From: Hymenobacter sp. CRA2
GTDB taxonomy: Bacteria > Bacteroidota > Bacteroidia > Cytophagales > Hymenobacteraceae
Assembly (NCBI RefSeq): GCF_002007105.1
Contig: NZ_MVBC01000002.1
Span: 372,001 to 436,000 of the forward strand
Direction of reading: 5' to 3'
DNA length: 64,000 nt
Position 1 is the first letter of the stretch, and every line of letters begins with the position of its first letter. The notes beneath the pieces were generated by a model. That model was not told where the DNA came from. It worked only from the letters and a program-made list of their open reading frames with translations, and made no database searches. A program made the position numbers and the translations under genes. Positions 51,897 to 61,016 of the stretch are shown here, piece after piece.

Positions 51897-52490
51897 TTAC
51901 TGGTTTTCTGCCGCCCGCTGCCGCAGCATCAGTTCCAGCGTGCGCGTCTCTTCGTCGCTCCACACCACGCTGCGCACGTCCTCCACCTGCAGCACGGTGT
52001 GGCCGTCGGGCTCCCCAAACGGGGTGTACACTTCCAGCAGCAGCTCGTCGTCGGTGAGGCGCACCACGTAGCCGTAGGGGTCGTTGCTGGAGTTGGTGGT
52101 GACGAGCTGCACCAGCTGGTGCGCATCGAGGGCGCGCTGCAGCAGGGCTGGCACCGAGAGGTAGTGCTGCTCCAGCCCGTCGGGGGCCGAGGGCAGCCCA
52201 AACACGGCGTCGGGGTTGTGCTCCTTGAACTCGATCAGGCGGATGTACTTATCGTCGAAGTGCACCTGCGTGACTTCGTGCAGGCCGAGGCTGCGTACGC
52301 CGGTGAGCATGCCCTGGCGGGTGATGGTGCGCAGCAGCACCAGGTCGGGGTTGTGGCTGAGCACGTAGCCCAGGTACAGCTCGCCGGCGGCCTGCAGGGC
52401 CACCACGCGCCGGGTGCGCTGGGCGCGCTGCAGCATATCGGTTAATAAAGCTCCCATCGGAAACGATTCAGACGCCGCACGGGCGGGCAT
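51897..52490 (-). CDS. Hypothetical cytoplasmic protein, first gene of the 49-52 kb operon
   Basis: A 197-residue soluble protein of mixed strands and helices with no family I recognise; examples are VVALQAAGELYLGYVLSHNPD and YGYVVRLTDDELLLEVYTPFGEPDG. Start ATG at 52490 is supported by a frame with no earlier good codon; ATG at 52457 (MGALLTDM) is a strong alternative, because a weak -7-like box (TACCTTGC at 52499-52506) would leave almost no leader for the first. The long open frame upstream to 52784 is antisense to the divergent GH43 gene. Confidence 0.65.
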   Translation of the reverse strand: MPARAASESFPMGALLTDMLQRAQRTRRVVALQAAGELYLGYVLSHNPDLVLLRTITRQGMLTGVRSLGLHEVTQVHFDDKYIRLIEFKEHNPDAVFGLPSAPDGLEQHYLSVPALLQRALDAHQLVQLVTTNSSNDPYGYVVRLTDDELLLEVYTPFGEPDGHTVLQVEDVRSVVWSDEETRTLELMLRQRAAENQ

Positions 52491-52648
52491 AATTCGGCGC
52501 AAGGTATAGCACTGACGGCATTTATGCCGCTTTTTGTCCTGGCTGCGAGGCCCTTCTTTACAGCTCATCCGGAACCTATCCATATAGGTCGTTTTCCGGA
52601 ACCAGCCGCTGTTTTTTGCGGAACAGACCCACCACCTATCTACCTGCC

Positions 52649-53797
52649 ATGCTCGTCCCCCGCCTCTCGAAGGCCCAACTGCTCGGCCTCGCCGGCCTGC
52701 CCCTGCTGCTAGCCGGTGCCGCTTGCCAAAGCAACTCCGCGAATCAGGAAGCCGCCAACGCGTCGGCCGCCCCGGCCGATTCAACCCAGCAAACGGCTGC
52801 GGCCAAGCCCACCTTCCTCTCGAAGCCGCTGGTCAGCAACATGTACACCGCCGACCCCTCGGCCCACGTGTTCAACGGCCGCATCTACATCTACCCCTCG
52901 CACGACATCGACGCGGGCATCCCCGAAGACGACAACGGCGCCCACTTCGCCATGCGCGACTACCACGTGCTGTCGCTGGACAGCGTGGGCGGCAAGGTGA
53001 CGGACCACGGCGTGGCCCTGGACATCAAGGACATTCCCTGGGCTGGCCGCCAGCTCTGGGCGCCCGACGCGGAGTTTAAGAATGGCACTTACTACCTGTA
53101 TTTCCCGGTGAAGGATAAGCAGGACGTGTTCCGCCTCGGCGTGGCCACCAGCACTTCGCCCACCGGCCCGTTCAAGGCCGATCCGAAGCCCATTGCCGGC
53201 TCGTACAGCATCGACCCGAACGTATTCACCGACGCCGACGGGCAGAGCTACCTGTACTTCGGCGGCATCTGGGGCGGGCAGCTGCAGCGCTGGCGCAGCG
53301 GGCAGTACGACGCGAAGGTGTCGCCCAACCAGCCGGCCACAGAAGTGGCGTACGGCCCGCGGGTGGCCCGGCTGAGCAAGGACATGCGCTCCTTTGCCGG
53401 ACCGGTGACGGAGGTGAAGATCCTGGACGAAAACGGCAAGCCCCTGCTGGCCGGCGACACCAAGCGCCGTTTCTTCGAGGGCGGCTGGTTGCACAAGTAC
53501 AACGGCAAGTACTACTACTCCTACTCCACCGGCGATACGCACCTGCTGGTGTACGCTACCGGCGACAAGCCCACCGGGCCCTTCACCTACCAGGGCGTCG
53601 TCCTGAACCCGGTGCAGGGCTGGACCACGCACCACTCCATCGTGGAGTTCAAGGGCAAGTGGTACCTGTTTTACCACGACACGGAAATGTCGGGCAAAAC
53701 CCACCTGCGCAACGTGAAGGTGACCGAGCTGAAGTACCGCCCCGACGGCAGCATCGAAACCATCGACCCGATGAGCGGGGCCACGGCCAGCCGCTAG
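52649..53797 (+). CDS. Glycoside hydrolase family 43 lipoprotein
   Basis: A 382-residue putative surface lipoprotein (cysteine 26 in LAGAAC) with a five-bladed propeller of GH43. Candidate catalytic residues: aspartate in YTADPSAHVF, aspartate in SIDPNVFTDADG and glutamate in RRFFEGGWLHKYNG. Likely a beta-xylosidase or alpha-arabinofuranosidase on plant polysaccharides; linkage cannot be read. No SusC/D pair or other CAZyme lies next to it in the window, so it is an isolated activity. Ends at a terminator. Confidence 0.9.
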   Translation: MLVPRLSKAQLLGLAGLPLLLAGAACQSNSANQEAANASAAPADSTQQTAAAKPTFLSKPLVSNMYTADPSAHVFNGRIYIYPSHDIDAGIPEDDNGAHFAMRDYHVLSLDSVGGKVTDHGVALDIKDIPWAGRQLWAPDAEFKNGTYYLYFPVKDKQDVFRLGVATSTSPTGPFKADPKPIAGSYSIDPNVFTDADGQSYLYFGGIWGGQLQRWRSGQYDAKVSPNQPATEVAYGPRVARLSKDMRSFAGPVTEVKILDENGKPLLAGDTKRRFFEGGWLHKYNGKYYYSYSTGDTHLLVYATGDKPTGPFTYQGVVLNPVQGWTTHHSIVEFKGKWYLFYHDTEMSGKTHLRNVKVTELKYRPDGSIETIDPMSGATASR

Positions 53798-53818
53798 CCT
53801 GCTCACCAACGCTACCTT

Positions 53819-53860
53819 ATGCAACAGCCCCGACCTGCCAGCAGGTCGGGGCTGTTGCAT
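53819..53860. terminator. Bidirectional terminator after GH43
   Basis: A perfect stem (53819-53838 with 53841-53860), about 18-20 bp, small loop. Confidence 0.88.
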
Positions 53861-53925
53861 GATAAGGGGCACAGGCTACCCGATACTTCGCCGATTGGCG
53901 GGCTCCTTCGGCAAGCTGCCGGGCC

Positions 53926-54627
53926 TTATGCCGCCAGCAGGCGCTGCAAAGCCTTTTCGATGGTATTCAGGCGGCGGCTGACGGTTTGCTGCACGTCTTC
54001 GGTAAAGAAAGCAGCCCCTTGGGTTCGGGCCACCAGGTAGCGCGCCAGGGTAGAGCTTTCGTGCAGGTAGCCCTGCAGCTCGCGCTGCGCCTGTTCCCAC
54101 TGCTCGGGCTGGTCCTGCAGGCGCGCCCGTAGCTCGATGGTCAGTCCCACCAGTCGGGCCAGGCGCAGCAACAGTTCCTTTTCGCTGTCGGTGAATTCGC
54201 GCGGTTCGCGCCCAATCACGCACATCGTCCCGATATTCATGCCGTCGGCCATGCGCAGCGGAGCACCCGCGTAGCAGCGCAGCCCCGCCGATTCGGCCAC
54301 GGCCGGATTCACCAGGTTGCAGCGCTCCTGCGACAGATTGGGAAAGGCAATGGTCATGTCTTCCAGCACGGCCGCCGAGCACAGGCTGTCCCCGCGCGGC
54401 ACCGTTTCGAGGCCGGGCAGGCCCACGTTGCCCCTGAAGACTACTTGCTCCGCGTCGACCAGTGAAATCAGCGAGATGGGCAGATTAAACAGCTGCGCGG
54501 CCAGGGCCACGTAGTCGTCAAAAATCTTCTCCGCCGTGGTGTTCAGAATCTGGTACTGGTAGAGCGTGCGCAGGCGCGCCAGGTCGTTGTCCGGAATCAG
54601 GGACGGGGGCTGAACGTAACGACGCAT
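53926..54627 (-). CDS. Free-standing GAF-domain protein
   Basis: A 233-residue cytoplasmic protein. The GAF domain covers about 25-165: DNDLARLRTLYQYQILNT, FDDYVALAAQLFNLPISLISLVDAEQVVF, YAGAPLRMADGMNIGTMCVI and EFTDSEKELLLRLARLVG. A helical tail to the end could mediate dimers. No output domain is fused; it may sense a small molecule for a partner kinase. Alone on the minus strand. Confidence 0.82.
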   Translation of the reverse strand: MRRYVQPPSLIPDNDLARLRTLYQYQILNTTAEKIFDDYVALAAQLFNLPISLISLVDAEQVVFRGNVGLPGLETVPRGDSLCSAAVLEDMTIAFPNLSQERCNLVNPAVAESAGLRCYAGAPLRMADGMNIGTMCVIGREPREFTDSEKELLLRLARLVGLTIELRARLQDQPEQWEQAQRELQGYLHESSTLARYLVARTQGAAFFTEDVQQTVSRRLNTIEKALQRLLAA

Positions 54628-54712
54628 ACGAAGGCTTAAGCGGCGGTGAGGAAGTGGCGGCAGTCCAAAGTTACAGCAGAATTATTCCACGCCGCCGCTT
54701 TGGGCACACCGG

Positions 54713-55171
54713 CTACTGCACCTGCAGCTCCTGTAGCACGCGTTTGGCTTCGGCCACGTGGTCGGTGGCGCGGCTCATGGAGTTGAAGATGTAGCGAATG
54801 GTGCCCTGCGCATCGATAACGAAGGTCACGCGGCCCGGCAGCAGGCCCAGCATGGCGCGGGGCACTTCGTAGAGCTTGCGCACCTGTCCGCCGGCGTCGG
54901 CCAGCAGCGGAAACGGCAGCCGGTGCTTCTGGGTGAACTTCTGGTGCGAGGACTCCGAATCGGAGCTGATGCCCACTACTTCGGCCCCCAGGTCCTGAAA
55001 ATCCTGGTACTGGTCGCGAAACGAGCAGGCCTGGGCCGTGCAGCCGGGCGTGTCGTCCTTGGGGTAAAAATACAGCACCACGGCGCGGCCGCGCTGGTCG
55101 GCGAGGCGAAAAGCCTCACCGGTGGTCGTGGTCAGGGTAAAATCGGGGGCGGCGTCACCTACTTGCAGCAT
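54713..55171 (-). CDS. BCP-type peroxiredoxin
   Basis: A 152-residue thioredoxin-fold thiol peroxidase. The peroxidatic cysteine is in YPKDDTPGCTAQACSFRD (near residue 44); the second cysteine five residues later (C-T-A-Q-A-C) is the usual resolving residue of the BCP group. Cytoplasmic. ATG at 55171 is chosen because it begins the family-typical QVGDAAPDFTL. Second peroxiredoxin in the window, far from the Fur-linked one. Confidence 0.93.
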   Translation of the reverse strand: MLQVGDAAPDFTLTTTTGEAFRLADQRGRAVVLYFYPKDDTPGCTAQACSFRDQYQDFQDLGAEVVGISSDSESSHQKFTQKHRLPFPLLADAGGQVRKLYEVPRAMLGLLPGRVTFVIDAQGTIRYIFNSMSRATDHVAEAKRVLQELQVQ

Positions 55172-55327
55172 GCGAAAAGGGGGTATATTGAACGGCCACG
55201 CGCGGCGGGCCGGGAAAACCACCCGGGCCACGCGCCGCGTATGTGGCGTATGGCCTCAAACCCCAACCGTCCCCGGAAGGTTTTCGGCCCGTGCCACTCA
55301 CTCCTGGCTTCTTCCCCACCCGCGCCT

Positions 55328-55753
55328 ATGGTCCGACCCGTACTCCGCCCTTACCTGCTCTTGCTCCTGGCGTGCGTGGAAGCGGCCGCCATTGCCTACG
55401 TCGTGCGCTCGGCGTCGCGCTTTATCGGGCTAAACACCCTGCTGCCTTCCTGGATGGGCGAAGCCATTCACCAGACGGTACTGATGACTGCGTTTCTGGC
55501 CGCCTTGCTCTTCGAGCAGCCCCGGGCCTCGCGGCGCATGGCCGTTCTGGTGGCCGCCGTACCCGGCCTGGTGGTAGTGTATGATCTGTACATGAGCGTG
55601 ACCCAGAGCTGGGGCTGGCTGCTGAGCGCGGCCACGGCGGGCGTGTTCGGCTACGCGCTGTACCTGATTATGGAGGAAGAGGCCGAGCTGCACGCCAGCA
55701 ACCGCGCCGGGCGCTGGCACCGCCGCGTGCTGCAGCGCCGCCGCGGCGCCTGA
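55328..55753 (+). CDS. Small four-helix membrane protein
   Basis: A 141-residue protein with about four hydrophobic segments (for example LLLLLACVEAAAIAYVV, MTAFLAALLF, VLVAAVPGLVVVYDLYM and WLLSAATAGVFGYALYLIM) and a basic tail. No family recognised. ATG at 55328 precedes the first helix directly. It is 47 nt upstream of the GT2 gene and may be cotranscribed with the glycosyltransferase cluster. Confidence 0.6.
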   Translation: MVRPVLRPYLLLLLACVEAAAIAYVVRSASRFIGLNTLLPSWMGEAIHQTVLMTAFLAALLFEQPRASRRMAVLVAAVPGLVVVYDLYMSVTQSWGWLLSAATAGVFGYALYLIMEEEAELHASNRAGRWHRRVLQRRRGA

Positions 55754-55800
55754 GCCCGTTCGCCGCGTTCTTGCCATTTTTGCGCCCAGTTCCGCGCCGC

Positions 55801-56523
55801 ATGTCTTTTCCTCCCCCCGCTTCGCTTCCCTTTATCGACGTCATCATCCCGGCCCACAACGAAGCCCAGAGCATCGGGCGGGTGCTGGCCGACATTCCCG
55901 CGGGCTGGGTGCGCGAGGTCATCGTGGTGGATAACGCCTCTACCGACGACACGGCCACGCCCGCCCGCGCCGGCGGCGCCACCGTGCTGCGCGAAGAGCG
56001 CCCCGGATACGGCCACGCCTGCCTGCGGGGCATGGCCCACTGCTACGCCCGCCCCGCCCACGAGCAGCCAGCCATCATCGTTTTCCTCGACGGGGACTAC
56101 TCCGACTACCCCGAGGAACTGCCCAGCCTCGTGCAGCCTATCTTACGCGAGGGCGTGGACATGGTCATCGGCTCGCGCGCCCTGGGCCAGCGCGAGCGGG
56201 GCGCCATGCTACCGCAGCAAATCTTCGGCAACTGGCTGGCCACTACCCTGCTGCGCCGCCTCTACGGCGCCCGTTTCACCGACCTGGGCCCCTTCCGGGC
56301 CATCCGCGCCGACGCCCTGCGCCGCCTCGACATGCAGGACCAGACCTACGGCTGGACCGTAGAAATGCAACTGAAAGCGGCCCGGCAGGGCCTGCGCTGC
56401 ACCGAGGTACCCGTGCGCTACCGCCGCCGCATCGGCGTATCCAAGATTTCGGGCACCGTGCAGGGCACCCTGGGCGCGGGGTACAAGATATTGTGGACCA
56501 TTTTCCGCTACGCCCGGGGCTAA
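55801..56523 (+). CDS. Glycosyltransferase family 2 (dolichol-phosphate mannosyltransferase-like)
   Basis: A 240-residue GT-A enzyme: FIDVIIPAHNEAQSIGRVLADI, VIVVDNASTDDT, the DxD-like IVFLDGDYSDYPEEL, and the later VPVRYRRRIGVSKISGT. No membrane helix; probably makes polyprenyl-phosphate-linked sugar. ATG at 55801. It is followed after 19 nt by a second glycosyltransferase. Confidence 0.88.
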   Translation: MSFPPPASLPFIDVIIPAHNEAQSIGRVLADIPAGWVREVIVVDNASTDDTATPARAGGATVLREERPGYGHACLRGMAHCYARPAHEQPAIIVFLDGDYSDYPEELPSLVQPILREGVDMVIGSRALGQRERGAMLPQQIFGNWLATTLLRRLYGARFTDLGPFRAIRADALRRLDMQDQTYGWTVEMQLKAARQGLRCTEVPVRYRRRIGVSKISGTVQGTLGAGYKILWTIFRYARG

Positions 56524-56542
56524 CGCTCCGGCATCAGGAAGC

Positions 56543-58030
56543 ATGAAAGGGCTCGAACTTGGTTTGCTGGGGCTGTACGGGCTGTGCCTGCTCTTCGTGC
56601 TGGCGTTCAGCCTCACGCAATGGCGCCTCACGTGGCTGGCCCGCCGCGTGCTGCGCGGCGGCCTGTCCAGCCCCCCGCCCCTGCCAGCCGATACGCAGCG
56701 GTGGCCCCGCGTGACGGTGCAGCTGCCGGTGTACAACGAGCTGAACGTCGTGGAGCGCATCATCGACGCGGCGGCCGCGCTGGACTACCCCGCCGGGCGC
56801 CTGCAGATCCAGGTGCTTGACGATTCTACCGACGAAAGCGTTGCGCTGGCCGCGGCCCGCGTGGCCTGGCACCGGGCCCAGGGCCTCGACATCGAGCACG
56901 TCCGCCGGCCGGATCGGCAGGGCTTCAAGGCCGGAGCCCTGGCCCACGGCCTTGAAGCCGCCACCGGCGAGCTGGTCGCCATTTTCGACGCGGACTTTGT
57001 ACCCGCGCCGGACTTTCTGCAGCGCACCGTGCCGTATTTTCTGGCCGATGAGGGCCTGGGCGTGGTGCAAACCCGCTGGGGTCACCTCAACGAGGACTAT
57101 TCGCTGCTCACTGAGCTGCAGGCTTTCGGGCTGAACGCGCACTTTCTGGTGGAGCAGGTGGGCCGCCACGCCGGGCACCACTTCATCAACTTCAACGGCA
57201 CCGGCGGCGTGTGGCGGCGCAGCTGCATCGAGGACGCCGGCAACTGGCAGGCCGATACGCTCACCGAGGACCTCGACCTGAGCTACCGGGCGCAGCTGCG
57301 CGGCTGGCGCTTTTGCTACCTGCCGGCCGTGGTGGCCCCAGCCGAGTTGCCCGCCCACATGGACGCGCTTCGCTCGCAGCAGCACCGCTGGAACAAGGGC
57401 GGCGCCGAAACGGCCCGCAAGCACCTGCGCCGGGTGTGGACCAGCCCGCATCTGCCGCTGAGCACCAAGCTACACGCCACCTTTCATTTGCTCAACAGCG
57501 CCGTGTTTGTGGCCGTGCTGCTGATGGGCCTGTTGAGCGTGCCGCTGCTCCTGGTGCAAACGCGCCGCCCCGAGCTGACGTGGTTTTTCCGCCTGGCAGG
57601 CCTTTCAGTGCTTAGCCTGACGCCGCTGGTGGGCTACTACCACGCTGCCTGGCGCTGGAATGGCGGCCGGGGCACTGGGCTGCGCTTTCTACCCAAGTTC
57701 CTGCTTTTCCTGTCCATGTCCATGGGCTTGTCCTTGCACAATGCCTGGGCCGTACTCACGGGTCTGGCCGGCCGCTTCACGCCTTTCGTGCGCACGCCTA
57801 AGTCGGGACTGATACGGCGGGGCAGCGGGCTCGGGCGCTGGCGGCGCTACCGCACGGACTCCGTGAGTGGCCAAACGCTACTGGAGGCGCTGCTGGCCTT
57901 GTACTTTGTCGGTGGCATCGGCCTGGCCTTTCACTACGACAACTACGGTCTGCTGCCCTTTCACGTGCTGCTGGCGGTGGGCTACGGCGCCATCGTGTAC
58001 TACAGCCTGCGCGACGCTCGTTCGGCATGA
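56543..58030 (+). CDS. Processive-type membrane glycosyltransferase (cellulose synthase-like GT2)
   Basis: A 495-residue enzyme. One N-terminal helix, then the GT-A core with PRVTVQLPVYNELNVVERIIDA, QVLDDSTDESV, AIFDADFVP, TEDLDLSYRAQLRGW and the processive-type QQHRWNKGGAET. Three to four C-terminal helices follow. Substrate unknown; similar Bacteroidota enzymes extend surface glycolipids or polysaccharides. Its last four bases overlap the start of the next gene (ATGA). Confidence 0.9.
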   Translation: MKGLELGLLGLYGLCLLFVLAFSLTQWRLTWLARRVLRGGLSSPPPLPADTQRWPRVTVQLPVYNELNVVERIIDAAAALDYPAGRLQIQVLDDSTDESVALAAARVAWHRAQGLDIEHVRRPDRQGFKAGALAHGLEAATGELVAIFDADFVPAPDFLQRTVPYFLADEGLGVVQTRWGHLNEDYSLLTELQAFGLNAHFLVEQVGRHAGHHFINFNGTGGVWRRSCIEDAGNWQADTLTEDLDLSYRAQLRGWRFCYLPAVVAPAELPAHMDALRSQQHRWNKGGAETARKHLRRVWTSPHLPLSTKLHATFHLLNSAVFVAVLLMGLLSVPLLLVQTRRPELTWFFRLAGLSVLSLTPLVGYYHAAWRWNGGRGTGLRFLPKFLLFLSMSMGLSLHNAWAVLTGLAGRFTPFVRTPKSGLIRRGSGLGRWRRYRTDSVSGQTLLEALLALYFVGGIGLAFHYDNYGLLPFHVLLAVGYGAIVYYSLRDARSA

Positions 58031-59373
58031 AGCCCCGCTCGCGCACCTTCTGGCTAGCCGGAGCCGCGGCGGCACTGGTTGTCAGCCAGCTCGGCCTGGC
58101 GTATGCCACGCCCCGCTCGCACACCGTGCTACTGCTCGGGCTGTTTGGGCTGGCCCTGGGCGGATACGCCTTGCTGCTGCGCCTACGCCTGCCGTGGCGC
58201 CCGGGCCTGCTGCTGGCGCTGCTGCTGCGCCTGCTATGGCTACCCGCCCTGCCCGCGCTTTCCGATGACTACCACCGCTTCCGCTGGGACGGCATCCTCG
58301 TAGCGGCCGGCCAAAATCCGTTTCAGCACCGCCCCGAGGAATACACCGCGGGCGGGGGCCAGCTGGCCGGCCCGGTAGCCCTCACGGCGGCCCTGTACCA
58401 GCGGCTGAATTCGCCGCGTTACTATTCGGTTTATCCGCCAGTGTGCCAAGCCCTATTCGGCGCGGCGGCGTGGCTGCTGCCGGGCTCCGAACGGGGCCAG
58501 GTGGTGCTGCTGCGACTGGTGCTGCTGCTGGCCGAAGCGGCCACAGCCCTGCTACTGGCACGGCTGCTGCGCCGGTTTCGGCGGCCCGCCGAGCAGGCCC
58601 TGCTGTACCTGCTACACCCGATGGTGGTAGCCGAACTGGTAGGCAATCTGCACTTTGAGGCCTTGGTTATTACTGGCATGCTGACGACCATCTGGCTGCT
58701 GGCGCGCGGCCGGTGGGCGTGGGCGGCCGCGGCCCTGTCCCTGCCCGTGGCCACCAAGCTCACGCCCTTGCTGGCCACGCCGCTGCTGCTGCGCCGGCTG
58801 GGCTGGGCACGCACGGTGGCCTTCGGCGGCTTACTCGCGGTTATACTAGTAGCCGTGTTTGCGCCATTTGCCTCGGCGGAGCTGCTGCGCAACATCGGCC
58901 GCAGCCTTGACCTGTATTTTCATTCCTTCGAGTTCAACGCCAGCGTGTACTACGCGCTGCGCGCCCTGCGGGCCTGGCAACTCGGCTACAACGACATAGC
59001 GCGGCTGGGCACCGTGCTAGCCGCCTGCTCGGTTGTGGGCATTCTAGTATTGGCCGCCCTCGAAAAGCGCCCCAGCCTGGCCACCTTGCCGCGCGCCGCG
59101 CTGCTGGTCTTCACCTTGTACTACCTGCTGGCCACGACAGTACACCCCTGGTACCTGGCCCCCCTGGTGGCCCTCAGCTGTTTTACGGGCTGGTGCTACC
59201 CCGCTACCTGGGCCTCCCTAGCAGCGCTATCCTACGCCACGTACCACACCCCGGCCTACCACGAAAATCTGTGGCTGGTGGCCGCCGAATACGCTGGCGT
59301 AGCCGTAGCCGCTTACTTCGATTGGCACCGGCGCCCGCACGGCTCATCAGCGGAAGAAAGCCACGCGGCTTAG
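58027..59373 (+). CDS. Polyprenyl-sugar-dependent mannosyltransferase-like membrane protein (GT87-like)
   Basis: A 448-residue protein with about ten helices. The loop after the early helices has LSDDYHRFRWDGILVAAGQNPFQHRP, the pattern of GT87-type enzymes using polyprenyl-phosphate mannose. Together with the preceding GT2 genes it looks like a glycolipid or glycan assembly line: synthesis of the lipid-linked donor, extension, then transfer. The overlap with the upstream gene (4 bases) indicates translational coupling. Stops in an interlocked TTAG with the convergent gene. Confidence 0.83.
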   Translation: MKPRSRTFWLAGAAAALVVSQLGLAYATPRSHTVLLLGLFGLALGGYALLLRLRLPWRPGLLLALLLRLLWLPALPALSDDYHRFRWDGILVAAGQNPFQHRPEEYTAGGGQLAGPVALTAALYQRLNSPRYYSVYPPVCQALFGAAAWLLPGSERGQVVLLRLVLLLAEAATALLLARLLRRFRRPAEQALLYLLHPMVVAELVGNLHFEALVITGMLTTIWLLARGRWAWAAAALSLPVATKLTPLLATPLLLRRLGWARTVAFGGLLAVILVAVFAPFASAELLRNIGRSLDLYFHSFEFNASVYYALRALRAWQLGYNDIARLGTVLAACSVVGILVLAALEKRPSLATLPRAALLVFTLYYLLATTVHPWYLAPLVALSCFTGWCYPATWASLAALSYATYHTPAYHENLWLVAAEYAGVAVAAYFDWHRRPHGSSAEESHAA

Positions 59374-60275
59374 TGCTGCCAATACGCGGCGCGGCGCGAG
59401 TCTTTGAGCAGCAGCTGGCGCCCGTCCCAGGTTGTTTGCTTCAGCAGCAGATGGGGGTATTGCTGGTCAAACCAGTACACGTTGTCCTTGCCCTGCGCCA
59501 GGCGCACGGTCACGCGCCAAGCCGGGCGCGGGGCCTCGTTGGGAGCAGCGCGGGCCACCCGAAACTCGGCCCGGTAGCGCACGGGCGCCGGGGCCTGGTT
59601 GGTTTGCTGGGTTTCAAGCACGTTGGCCTCGAACAACGGCTCGTCGTTGAAGCGCAGGCTGCGCAGCGTGTACGGCAGGGCGTCTTCCAGCAGCACATCG
59701 AAGGGGACTTCGTATTGGCCCGTGCCCTGCCCGTCCCAGTAGGAGTTGTAGCTGAGTTGGTACCCGTCGGCATCTGCGGTCAGAGCTTTGAACGTGTTGC
59801 CGCACCACTCCTGCGCGGAGGTCGTCATCTTGTGCAACTGCAGGGGGTCTTCGCGCCGAAAGAACAGCGACGTGAGGTAGTGGTACGGATAGTTGTCGGT
59901 AGGAACCCGGCAGAACTCGTTCACCTTCATCACGGCAAACAAATCCGGGCGCTGGTAGTCGTCGGTCTTGACGTTGAACGCCGCGTTGAAGTCTTCCTTC
60001 ACCGTAATCAGCGTCAGCTCGTACGGCCGGGGCTTCTTGTACACCACGCGCTCCGCGGCGTACGTCGTCACTTCGGCCAGGCCGTCGTCCCACAGCTTGT
60101 GCTGAGCCCAGTTCAGGTTAAAATGCCGGTGCAAGGGCTGCAGCACCGTGGGGCGGGCTTCGTTGGCCGCCGGCTCCGTTTCGGACGGCTCTTGCTGGCA
60201 GCCGCTGCCGACCAGCGCCCCCAGCAAACTCAACGAAACGGCGAGCTTGCCCGCCTGCCACCGATAGCCTTTCAT
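59370..60275 (-). CDS. Secreted lipoprotein of a conserved Bacteroidota family (often named Maf)
   Basis: A 301-residue protein with lipobox VGSGC (cysteine 26). The conserved core includes NWAQHKLWDDGLAEVTTYAAERVVYKKPRPYELTLITVKE, NVKTDDYQRPDLFAVMKVNEFC, PTDNYPYHYLTSLFFRRE and AQEWCGNTFK. Such proteins are often labelled septum formation inhibitor Maf in databases, I believe wrongly, since none of the Maf pyrophosphatase motifs are seen. ATG at 60275 is chosen because a promoter-like TACCTTGC lies just upstream. Confidence 0.8.
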   Translation of the reverse strand: MKGYRWQAGKLAVSLSLLGALVGSGCQQEPSETEPAANEARPTVLQPLHRHFNLNWAQHKLWDDGLAEVTTYAAERVVYKKPRPYELTLITVKEDFNAAFNVKTDDYQRPDLFAVMKVNEFCRVPTDNYPYHYLTSLFFRREDPLQLHKMTTSAQEWCGNTFKALTADADGYQLSYNSYWDGQGTGQYEVPFDVLLEDALPYTLRSLRFNDEPLFEANVLETQQTNQAPAPVRYRAEFRVARAAPNEAPRPAWRVTVRLAQGKDNVYWFDQQYPHLLLKQTTWDGRQLLLKDSRRAAYWQH

Positions 60276-60311
60276 GCGCAGAGATTTTCCGCGCAAGGTA
60301 CGCTTCGTGGC

Positions 60312-60905
60312 TTAGCCGCGCGCCTGCCAGGCCTGCCAATCCTCGGCCGTATCCACGTCTTGCAGCATCGGCAGCAAGGCCACCGACAAGCCAGCCCGCT
60401 CGGCAATGGCGCGGGTGTCGCGCAGCACGGTGGCGGTACTCCACTTAATGCCGGAAAAGAGTTCCGCCCGCGGCTGGCTCAGGCCGAGCAGGTAATAGCC
60501 GCCGTCGTGGGCGGGACCAAGGACCACGTCGTGGGTATGTAGCAGCTGGAAGGCCTCCGTGAGCAGGTCGGTGCTCAGCTGGGGGCAGTCGGTGCCGATG
60601 ATGACCACGCGCAGGGCGCCGGCGTCAAACGCCTCTTCGAACGCGTGCTCCATGCGCTGGCCCAGGTCGGGCGTGGCGGGCTGCACGCGCTGTGGCACAC
60701 CGGGCCAGAGAGGCGCGGCGCCCAGCGGCGGCGTGGCCGCCAGCCAGAGCGTACGCCCCGTCGGCAGGGGCATCACCGTGGCCTGGGTGTGAAAAAGCAG
60801 CTGGCGGTAGGCCGCCAGGGCAGCATCGGGGCCCAAGCCAGCCGCCAGCCGCGTTTTGACTTTCCCCAACTCGGGGTAGCGGGCGAAAATCAGCAGGTGC
60901 TCCAT
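60312..60905 (-). CDS. TIGR04282-type glycosyltransferase (DUF2064)
   Basis: A 197-residue GT-A-like protein: LLIFARYPELGKVKTRLAAGLG at the N-terminus (loop of the nucleotide site), VVIIGTDCPQLSTDLL (DxD-like) and VVLGPAHDGGYYLLGL. Members occur in arsenosugar-biosynthesis clusters and elsewhere. Gene order here: 36 nt upstream of the Maf-like lipoprotein gene on the same strand, and downstream of a rhodanese gene. Confidence 0.87.
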   Translation of the reverse strand: MEHLLIFARYPELGKVKTRLAAGLGPDAALAAYRQLLFHTQATVMPLPTGRTLWLAATPPLGAAPLWPGVPQRVQPATPDLGQRMEHAFEEAFDAGALRVVIIGTDCPQLSTDLLTEAFQLLHTHDVVLGPAHDGGYYLLGLSQPRAELFSGIKWSTATVLRDTRAIAERAGLSVALLPMLQDVDTAEDWQAWQARG

Positions 60906-61016
60906 CTGGTTAATGTGCTAATGCGGTATTGAGCGGCGGTTGGTGTGCCAGCGTGGTTAACGTGCAAATGCCAGAACAACCATCATCACACGCGCACATC
61001 CCAACCCCTTAGCCCA

